Virus record (IMG/VR): IMGVR_UViG_3300032087_006388
Location: 1 to 57,165 of that record
Origin: a virus
Strand: one strand, 5' to 3'
DNA: 57,165 nucleotides
Position numbers and translations under genes: made by a program. The notes under the pieces are model-generated. The model was not told the DNA's origin. It ran no database searches and saw nothing but the letters and a program-made list of their open reading frames with translations. How positions within the stretch are numbered: the first letter of the stretch is position 1; every line of letters starts with the position of its first letter. Of the stretch, positions 36,510-48,500 are shown piece after piece.

Positions 36510-39500
36510 ATGAATCAAGAATTAAAATCCAATCAACTAATAAAACGACAGCAAGCATTGTTTGATCAAATTATTGCAAAATATGGAGATCAGTTTCATT
36601 CTATATGTTTAGATAAAGCTCAAAAAGGAAGCAGTATAGAAAATTGTGTGGTTTTTGGCTTGCCCAAGAAAAAGCCATTGTCGGAACTTAAAGATTCAGA
36701 AGTTTTACCTACGGAAATAGATGTTCCAGGAATTGGAGTAATGAAGGTGGATGTCCAAGAAACCAGAATAGCTACACTAGATGGAAATTTTATAGATGGA
36801 TATTTAAATCAAGAGATCAATAGTTCGATAGATCAAGCCCAAGAGCAAGCAAGTTTATCAAAAAATTATCCACATTATCTATTGGATGGATTTCTTGATC
36901 CATCATCAGGGGTTAATTATGAAGCATCAATAGAGACAATGGGGCATTCTGAAGAAAGTCCCACCCCAATTGAAAACTGGAAATATGCTGAAGTAAACCA
37001 AACAGACGATGGGTCTTTATTATGGACTCAAATTTATACAAGATGTGCATCTGAAAGCTCAAGAGATCTCTCTCCCCAAAATCAAAAAAATGATTTTATA
37101 AAAAGCGGTATAGTGATTAGCGCTGAAGGCATGGGAGGGGCCATAGGAACCCTTGGTGCATTAGTTGTTGATAAAGATGATAATTCTTTATGTGCATTAA
37201 CTAATGGACATGTCGTTTCAAAAAATTTATTTGTAACCAAAAAAAGAGTTGGAGAATACTCAGAAAATATATTGGGCAAAAAAGTTTATCACGGAGACCT
37301 AGTTCAGCAAAATCGAGATGCATGGACCGAGGACGACCAGATTGGAATCATAAAAAAATCAGTGCCCCTAGGTATTGTTGGGACAGATACTAGCGCAGAT
37401 CTTTTTACAGCGGAAGATGTTTCATGTGACGCCGCATTGATTGCAATAAAAGCATCAAAGGTAAATGTTGATTCATGGAAGCTTGCGGGAGATGATGCGA
37501 ATGCATTAATGAACCAAGCTGCAAAATTTATGGATGCAGAAGATTTTTCATTTTTCCTCGAAGATAGCATGGCATATAACTACATCTCAGACATTGGGGG
37601 AGGAAAAAAAGATGAGCCTCTAATGGTTTTCTCTGGAAGAAGTTCTGGGTTTCATAATAGTCACGAAAACAACAACAGAATTAGGAGTCTTGGGCCTGCA
37701 TATGGAGTTAAAGTTGGTTATTCACAAGGAGGGGTAACGAAATATTTATGGATAAGGGGAGCATTTGTTATTGCAGATCAAGATTGGGATTTTAGATATG
37801 CAGACCATGTTGATGGTGCTGAAGGGGATCCACAAATTTCTCAAGGTTCTTTATTTTGCCAGAATACAATAATGGCGGGAGATTCGGGATCTGTAATTTA
37901 TGCATATACAAATACATTTGCAAAAAATAGCGACGGCTCTCCTCACAAAATAGCTGTGCCTCAAAACGAAGCTGTATTAAATGAATTGAATCGAACTGCA
38001 GATGCAAATGGAAAATGGACAAAAACATTAACCGAGGTTATGGAAGATTTGGGAATAAACTCGGTAGTATCACACATTTATTATGATTTTGGACCACACA
38101 TTGCTCAAAAATTAGATACAAGCTTATTGTCCGAAGATAATGTTCTAAAAGCTTTGCAGGGTCAAACACTCGACCCAAATGGAGATAATGGAACCGAGAA
38201 ACGTTGGAGAATGGCTGGACAGGCTTTTGCAGCAGAGATTGTTACACAAGACATTATTAATGAGGAAGGCGAGTCCGAGACGATCCAATACTCTACAAGA
38301 GGATTTTGCCAACCAATGCACAGAATCGCCGATCTTTTAAATATTAAAGAATGGGACGGAGGTTTAGATAATATAAATTACAATATAAGAGAAGACAACT
38401 CTTATACAGAAAGTTTGGTTTTTTCAAAGGGGCAAAGTGATGTATACAATATATCTTTAAATGAGAAAAATTATTATCAAGCGGGAGGTATTACAAAAGC
38501 AGAAGGTAGGGAATACACTGCAGCTATAGAAGCAAAAACAAATTTAACAAAAAGCAATTATCCATTCGATGAAACCATGCCTCCATTGTCAGAATGGATG
38601 ACATTTGATAGTTTTGATATAGAAGTCGCAGAGGGGGGATCCGTTCAGTCTGGACTAAATAATCCCAGAAAGTACCCAATTTGGCTAAAATTAAATAATC
38701 TATCTATTGATTTATCAAAGCTGCCAGAAGAAGTTTTGAGAATGCCCACGGGGGCCATGCATATGGATGCCGTATTAATGGATGCAAATGCAGTATTCAA
38801 TGTAGAGGATTGGTACACCGATACAAAATTATCAGGAATGCCCGACCAGGGCCTATTTTATCATCAAGAAAATTCTACTACAAAAGCCTATGCTTCTTGG
38901 AGAATTTTTTCTCGTGCGGGAGAGATAGCATCCAAAGATACCGTAAAGAAAAGTTACCCTTTATACTTAAAAGAGTTTGATGGAAAAACTAAATTCAAAG
39001 GTTATCAAATAAAATTTCCATTAGGGGGCGGAATTGGATATGATTTCGACTTAGATCAAACTTCTCAAACTTATAGTTTTAACAAAGAGAAAACAGAACT
39101 TTCGGCATATTTTGAGTATTTACCATGGACTGTTTCTGGAAACTCTATTTCATTTAATGCTACACCTAACGACATTGAGTCTTGGCTAGGAACCAAGAGT
39201 CTGAAATTAGTTTTTGTCTTGTGGAAAAACGATACATTTGATGTGGGAAATTCTACAAGAATAGGAAGAAGTGTAAATTTCAGCAGACAAACCCAATCAT
39301 ACCTGATACAAACTACAGCAATTGCTGATGATATAACTTCGGCAGATGTGGTATCTTATACTCCTGGAATACAAGAATCAGATGACAAATTAAGCAGGTA
39401 TGAATCCTTAGATCAAGCCCAAAGAAAGTTAAGAATTTTATTCGATTCAGATCATTTAGGTGGCCCAAATCCGCATAAAGGAATTAAAGACTCAAACGGT

Positions 39501-42500
39501 TTGAGTGTTGGCAATAAATTTAAGTGTCAACAAATAAAATTAAGCCAAAGTGCCAGCAAGTATACATACAAATTTGAGACAACTGCAATAGCGACAAAAG
39601 GCTTTCAGGAGTTAATGCCTGGAGCTGTATTAACAATAGATTGGAGTGATGCTCCAGATCATCCAGTTGGAATCAGTACAACTCCTGATGGAACGCACGG
39701 AGGCGGAGATTTATATAGCGAAGTAGAAATAGATTTGGCAACAAAAACTACAAAATGTTATTTTAAGATGGCTGATACTTTGGGCGGAGAATACTATGTT
39801 CCAGATTCAGCAGCTCCTGGGCTTAAGGAATTTAGGACGACAACAAAGCTAGATTTTTATGTATATTGCACAAGTCATTCAGGAATGGGTTTTCCATTAC
39901 AATTTATAGATATTCGAGATGACCACAAAGAGCTATATATAAACTCTTGGCTACCTAAGAAAATATTCTTGCCAATTAATCATGTGGGCCCAGGCGGAGC
40001 AACAATATTATGGAATTCATTAGATAGAACTAGTGATGTTTTACCTGTTGTGAATTTAGAGGGCAACACAAAATTTAGTGCAAGACAAATGTATTGGACT
40101 GCAACAGAACTTACTGGAGCCTCAACATACAATGGATGGAGGCATCCATATAATCCATGGAGAGATGATTGGACCCTGGAATCTAGCGATGCCAATTTAG
40201 CAAAATGCCTTAATTACGGAGACTGTGAAGATTTACAACAAGCACAAAGAACTACTTATGTAGATGAGGCAGAGATTGGAACTGATGATGCATACAGCAA
40301 TCAAGAAAAGTTTAATTTGCACGGTCAAGGCTGGGAGATGAATGATAAAGTCAATGATTTGACTTATTCTTTAGACAATCAATGGATTATACTTGAAGAA
40401 AATCAAGTTCAAAGAGGTGATGTTTTTGAGGTTGTTGTACTTGGAGATGTCAGAAGTTTTGGATTGCATGAAGATTGGTTCAATGAAAATAATGAATTAA
40501 AATCTTTTTCTAGAAATAAAGATAAATGGGCGAAAAAATATTTAGCCGCATATAAAAGCTCATTTTCTTTTGGAATCAAAAACATTTCCTATCCATCATG
40601 GATTGACTGTAAATGGTATCATACTTTTGACGGATCTTCGCTTGATACAATATCTGGTCTCAATAAGCCGATTAGTAATCCAAGCGTAATGGTTAATACA
40701 TTTTCAAATTTAGTTAATGTTCTAGACCATACAAGTTTCAATCTTGCATTTAGTGATTTTTCCAATGCTCAAATTATGGAACAAATTTTTGCAAACTCAA
40801 GAATAAGCTCAGATTTGCAAAAAATTGTTTTTGATAGTAATTATCAAATCACAAATGGTATAGCAGAAAATTTGGCAGAATTAGCTGAGAGGTCTGGATG
40901 TCAATTGGAAATAAAACAAGCAAATTTAGCTAAATATAATGCTAGATTTAATGAATTTGCAATAGTAGAAAGAGCACTAGATCCTGCAGATACAACAGTT
41001 GTTTTCGCGGAAAGTTTAGTTGATTTTGCGGTGGGAGTAGAAATTAAATTTTTAAGAGACAGAACCTTTGGAAACGGTGATACAATAACAGCGGGAACAG
41101 TTATAGAAATATCTGGATACACCGAAGGAAATCTTAACTTTCAGATAAATTATCTAGATGTTATTAGAGATATCTCTACTTCTGAGTTAGATGATTTATA
41201 TGAGTTTGTGAACGGAGATAAGCCTGTATTATATTTTAATGGAGGCAGTCTGCCATCTGTGGATTTACAACAAAGGCTTCTAGCCGCTGGAGTCGTGGCT
41301 CATATTGGAAGGTCTAGTTCTTTGGGTAAGATAAAAGATCTTACGAAATATTTTGCAGGTAAAAGTGTAAACGGTCAAGATTTAAATTATTTAATAGGAT
41401 TAATTAATCAGAGAGGAATAGATCCGAACGCTAATTTCACAAAATTTTGTTATAATGCAAATATATCTAATGCAGATTTCTCAAGTATAACATTAGAATC
41501 TCCTGATTTTACAAAAATGTTTCAAGGAAGTATTATTTCTGGTTTGAAGTTACCTACAGTACTTAACGGAGCGTATTCTGTAAAAGATATGTTTGAGTCT
41601 TCAACTATAACAGGAACTTTAGATTTGGATGCCATTGTTGATGTAGGAACTGAAAGTGTAGAGAGTTGTTTTTACAATACAACAACATCTACTTCAATTG
41701 ATATAACATCTTGGAAATTCAGCGAAATTAAATTGTTTGAATACATGGATGAGTTCATTTTAAATTCTTATCTACACGACTTTAAAGTATCACAAACTTC
41801 CCAATCCATTATTTTAAATTCTGCTGATTTTTGGTTTAGAAGTTTAAACATAACAGACGTAAGAAAAGTTGGGCGATCCGAATACAGAACTTACGAAGAT
41901 ACATCAAACGGGGTTTATATTCCTTATGAAGATGATACTGAATGGAATAATTTCAATAGAATTGGAGTAGAACCAGGAGAAGAAGACTTTTCGGATCCAG
42001 ACTGGACATGGAAGCCAGTAGGAAAAATTAAAAATAGTTGGTTTGAGATGGATCATTCTCCAGATTATTCCACATGGTCATGGAGGAATGATGGAGGCCA
42101 AGATCTTTATGACGGCGACGGCCAATGGTATAATGGAAAATTTTTAACGAATTTAACCTTTGACGATGTAACTACAGATTATGATAGTGCAATCAGAGGC
42201 TTTGGCAGATTTGACTTTGAGGTAGATGAGGTTGAATGGAATCATCTTAATGGATCACCCACAAATACGTTTGCTACTAGATCTGCCCATCTACGTTTAA
42301 ATTGGGAAACTAATAATTTTGAAATAGTTAATGGATACAGAGATATATTGACTATAATTTCTGATGCAGGAAATTACACAGGAGGAATTAATGGGAATTT
42401 TTCGGCAACTCCTGATTTATTTCCAAGCGGAAAAGGTGTTCAAAAGTATATCACACAAACAAACGGGCTAGAAGTTTTTACATCTCATATAAAACTGGAA

Positions 42501-45500
42501 CTCACCTTGGATGTTTATAGATTGCACTTTTTTGTTCATTTAGGAAAATATTATAATAGTGAATCAAAATTATTTAGTTATGATAAATATAAAGGAGTGA
42601 ATGGAAAATTCCCCATGGTTCATTTTTACTTTGAAAAACAAGTAAACGATTTTACCGAATCCGAGAAATCAGAAATATATAATTATATAGAAACATTAAA
42701 TATAAAAGATTATGCAGTTTCTCCAACAAATCCACGTTATAATATTACTAACAAGAAATATGCGAATGAATCTCCATTTTTATTTGGACCAAAAATCGCA
42801 GATAAATATCTCACAATTTCAGAGCAATATTCAAATACAGGAGGAACTGGAACCCCAGCAAGATTCTACAGTAAAAATGTAAGCTTTGGGGAAGGTGGTA
42901 GTGGAGATGTTGAAGTGTTAGATGTTAGGGCTAAATTTTACCCTTATAATTTATTGTCAGAAAATAAATTGACTGAAAATAATGAGCTTCACATCCCCGT
43001 TCCATTTGTTGAGTATAACAGCTGGAATCATGGAACGCAAAATTCATATGCTTATCCATTGATGCTTAGATGGGGTGGTGTAGAAGAAGATGTTCATCTA
43101 AGATTTCTAGGAAGTTACATCCAGTCAATGGGGAATCATCCAATGTACGACCTTTCGATTAGAAATAAAAATGTAAAGTCCGAGCCTGCTCAAATATATG
43201 TTATCGCTGATGGTACCGAAGTTCTTGGTGAAACATATTATATTACAAATGGATCATCAGTTCAAGCTATAGAATTAGAAGAGCAAAATATTTTAATATT
43301 AGTATTGGGTATTGAAATATTAGATGTAAATAGTATAGAGTCGAACCAAATCACACAAAGATTAGAGGCGTGGGTTGATAGTATGATCACAATCAATCAG
43401 CCTTATCCAGATATGGACCCAAGTTATTATGTGATTGATTATTCAGGGCTAGAGACTGCTCTACAAGACGCTGTAAGTTCAACAAATAACTTTGAAGTTT
43501 TTATTCCTGGATGGACTGTAGATCCTCAACAAGTATTTTTAACTCTTTTTTATCCAAGATGGAATACTGATTTTAATAAAGGCACAAGTGCATTAAGCAG
43601 CTTGAGTTTGTATAAAGACGCGGATCGAACCATTCCAGCAAATAGCGACGGTGGTTATGTATACGCAGGAAACGGCCAACATTTGCTTAATTTGTATTAC
43701 AAATGGTCTTATTCTTACGACACTCAAGATTTCTTGAGACCTGGGTCATTGATAGTGCTAGACCCTTCAGAAACTGATATTACATATACAACAAACACTA
43801 CAAATAATTCTACCACAACTATTACTCCAAGCAATATATGCATGGTTGTTAAAGTGGATAAAAATAATATTTATTTTGTAAAAACTGGAGATACAGTAAA
43901 TGTAAGCAATGATTCTATCAATTATGGCGTGCATGATAACAACGATTTTTCTGGATTTGCCTTCAGGGCTCCAAATATAGGAATGTCTCCTACTGTCGAT
44001 TTGATAGTTACTGGTGGAACAACAGAAGAGCCAACATATGCAAAGCATTCAGAATACCCTTCATTGTCAAAGTCGCTGAGAAACACGACTTTCCACAAAA
44101 TAACTCCTAGGATAATGCATACAGACCAATCATGGACTTCTGTAACAAACAATGACTGGGAAGAAAACAAAGTATACTTTACAGCCCAGAAGACTAATGG
44201 AGAAACTTTAGATGGAACAATAATATTGCATCCAATAAGAGAAGGAGAAGATGAGGGCAAGCTTATCGATCAATATCCAATTGGAGAAACTGAAAAATTG
44301 TTTGGTGTAAAGGGAACATATGCAATTTATATTGACAGCAATGATTTTCAAGATACCAATTTTTATAAAGCAGAATTGGAATCTGAATATGAATCAGTAT
44401 TGGATATTCCAACAATTGATTCGAGCAAATACGATGAATATCCTGTCCCAAAATCAAACTTGGGGCATTACAAAGGAGCTGTAGGAAGCAAATGGGTTAT
44501 CTTGAATTACGATCCATTAGAAGATGGTTTTACAAAAATTCGAGGAAAATATACCAACGGAAACAATGAGGTTTTAAGCACCGCTCCTTTTCAAAAATTC
44601 AATCATATAATAGGATTAGTCCCTAATGGAGAGTATAATAATCCATATGATCCAGGCAAAGACTCTCTTAGAGATAGTCTCGATAGTGACTTCGATGGAT
44701 ATCCAGACATAATTGACCCAGCACCTTTTGATCAAAGTATACCAGGAAATACAATTATTACTGTAGAGTATCACGATGCAACTGAGTACCAAAATGCATA
44801 TGCTAGCTTTGGTCTTGGGTCGCATAAAGGAGATTTTGGATCGTCAGGTAGACTGAGTTCAGATGTGCAAACAATAAATATGTTCAATGACGACCCTTCC
44901 AATATTACACAATTGTATAATTGGAACGCGGGTGCAAATCAAGTCACAATAGCATTGGTTGCGGGCGATGTTGAAATTGAAGATGATTGGCAAAATCATG
45001 ATTTGCCAGTTACATACCCTTGGACCTCGCCAACTTATACTCAAACCCATGATGGATTTGGTATACCAGATGGAGTTTTAATTAATTGGGGGGATGGGCA
45101 GGTAACATCCGCTCATGTAAACAATGCAGATTCCTATGTAGAAGAGACTAAAGAATTACTGGGGTATTCTCAGAATTTTTATTCAGGAAGTGTGCCTCAA
45201 GATCAATGGAAAAACCTTGAGCCAGGAACATATCGAATATATTTCTTTAAACACACATATCTAGATGCGGGCGACAAGACTGTGAATATAACAGGTCCCT
45301 TAAAGCATTTTACAATAATGGCTGATGATATCGGACAAATGGGTGTGGACGAGAGAGATAGGTCCAGAAATCTAGGACTTGTTTCGAAAAGCTTGCTGAG
45401 TAACAGCGAATATTTAAATTGGACAGAATCTAATTTTAGAATAAAAGGGTTTAGTGTCGTTGGTGGAGCAGATACATTCACTTTAGGATCTCCTTTCTAT

Positions 45501-48500
45501 TCTCTATTTCCAAGAGATTTCTTTGATGATGATAGGGATGAAGTTATCGAAGCGCATATTGATGGGATTTCATGGATAAAAGAACCTATTTTATACCAAC
45601 ACGCGAGACCAAGTGCATGGACACTTCCTTCGGATATAACTTTTAGATCTTATGTGTGGGAAACGAATTGGGGCGAAAATAGTCAAGAGGGTGTTTCTAA
45701 TGATTATATAGATCAAACATGGCATGCTAATAATTATAAATTTTCATCATATTTCATAAATGACCTGGGAGTACCTGCAGGGCTAAATAACAATCAATGG
45801 ACACAAGGATTTTATGAGGGAGAATTTTTCTGGAGCTCATTTTCCAGCCCCATCACTCCTTTGGGTATAATGACATCTTTGTTAAGTACTTATCCTTACG
45901 GATCGGAATCTGATAGGTATTCCAATAGCGATTTGCAGTCAATATGGGTAAAGAATCCAAACCATCTACCACAAAGCGACTTTTTTGATTGGGATGAAAC
46001 TAGTCCTGTAGTTGCAGGAGATATGATTGGATGTTTGGGCCAGGAACTTAGCTTGACACCCCAAATATTGATTGATAATATTTCTGACAATAACGAAGAA
46101 TTTTTAGAAAAAATTAAAGATGCTGTGGGCAGTGGCAATACTCACAATTTAGAAACTGAGTTCGGATATCTTTATTATGAGATGCACATTGACAGAAACA
46201 ACAAAGCTCCAGATGGAATTATCAGAGATGATACTGGACAAATTGCAGACACAATGACAGCATATGGGGTCTATCAGTCCAGGGTCCACCAGCCACCTAC
46301 AGAAACAGATTTTATTGATTTCGATGGAACACAAACAGATGGCACATACCTAGCCTATGGAGATTGGCAATTTACTGGAAATATGCAATACGAATATGAC
46401 GTGAGAGGGTCCACCAAAACATTAAAATCTGCGGATCATAAAAATGATAGATTTAGGGTACTATGGTTGCCATCTATAGGAGACCAAGAAAAAATAACAG
46501 TTACATTAACTGGAGACGGAACCTCAACTGTAGCCACTCTTTTTATAGCAGCGGCTGCTAGTCAAGTCTATCAAAATAGTAATATTCAATCAACCGTTCC
46601 ATCTGAAATTAGCGGTCATAACCCTTTGTTTAATGTTCCTATAATATATTCTGAAATTATACTTCCTTCTGGTTGGACATGGGAATTGGAATTAAAGATA
46701 GATTTATACTTGAATGAAAAGCATATGTTCAAGACTAGAAAATTAATTAATGGAAATCATGTAGAAACCAAAACATGTCCATCTGAAACTTGGTTGGTGG
46801 TAGAAAGAAATGATACTGAAATTACAGTAGTTCCAAACAATCTAAAATCTATATTCAATAGAGAGCAAGATGAACTTTTAAATGATTCTTTACACCAAAG
46901 AGTAATGACTCAAATTGATGGAGCTAATTCTACTGGATTTATAGGAAAAGATTTATATTATGATGTATTACTAGACCATGAAAAAGCAAGCAATGCAGAT
47001 TACGGTCATGCTACTGACGGATCACTTGTTCTAAATCATGATATATCAAGCTTGCCTTTGGTTAAACTTTTGGGTTCTAATAATCATACTGATTTCAGGC
47101 AATGGAACAGAAATTCATCTAATCCAATATCGAGTTTTGTCTCATCGAATGACAGTCCAGTATTATTAAATAATGTTCATTATCTGGAAGCTACAGGAAC
47201 TGCATTAACGAATTCGTATGGTCAAACTAGAACTACGGTAACTAGAGATTCGGAACTTGCCGTATTGGCTTGGAATAAATTGAATGCTAATGGAAATGTT
47301 CCTAGCAGCATTAGCTATACCTTTGAAGACATTGGATATGCAAATAGCACAACATATCAAGCTGGAGAGCATCCATTAAATGAAAAATTTGAGGGTTTGA
47401 TCAGGAATGACCTTAATTTGGGAAAAAAGATTATAAAATACCATAATTATGGTAATCCTCACACGGGATTTGGTGTATTTTTTAATCACACAAGAAAAGA
47501 GATTGTTGATTGGAGCTGGGGAAGTTACTCGGCGCAAAATAAACATATAGATGGAACCACTGGTCATATTTCACCTTTGATGTTTTCTGATGTAGGAATG
47601 TTTGAACCTGTTTTAACAAGCTACCATACTGGAGGATTGAGAAATAGATTTGTGCCGAATTCCAGAGTTTACAATGAAATTCAAAACCCATTTTTTAATC
47701 CTTCAGCATTATTAAAAGAGCAAAATATTTTAAAAAGAGTTGAAATTGCCGTTCCTTCATTCTCATGGACAGATCCAGAAAGCGAGTGGGCCGAACCAAG
47801 CGCGTCTTTAAAATTTCTTGATGTTATTGATAGATATAAGGGCGGCGAAGAAGGGGTGATGAAATTACTTGAGGATTCTCAGTTAGCTGGCGTTTTTAAT
47901 GGTGACGGTCATTATGCTACGAGTCGTTTTGGAAGTACTCATCAATTTAGATTTAAGGATTTAATTAAAAGCGAATCCATCCAAAACAAACCTCAATTAA
48001 TTAAAATTACTACCATCCAAGAAGGTGGTAGTTATGGAAGATCTCAATTAGCTATGCCAGTTGGATTAATAGAAGGTGGAAGCAAGATTGTTTTAGGTTT
48101 AATTACACAAGACACAGGCAATAGCCTCTATTTTTACGATTCTGTTCAGGGCTCATACCATTTATACAACAGCTTAAACTCATTAACTCCGAAAGTATCT
48201 CATAGAAATTGGCTAGTTTATCATTCAATGTATTACAATAGAATCGAAGGAATTGCTGCATTCGCTGTATTTAATGTTTCTGACAGGGGGACCGTTTGGG
48301 ACGTTTATAAAGAAGATTTGTACGAATGGAATCTAAAATATACTAATTCTAAAAACCCACTCAAGTTAAAATTAAAATTTTCCGAAAGAGGGTCATTTTG
48401 GGAAAAAACGAAGCCAAAACATCATGATCCAGACATTGTAAACACAAATCAAACCAGAAAATATTTTGGATTAGATTGTTCTCAGCCGATGAAAGTTTTG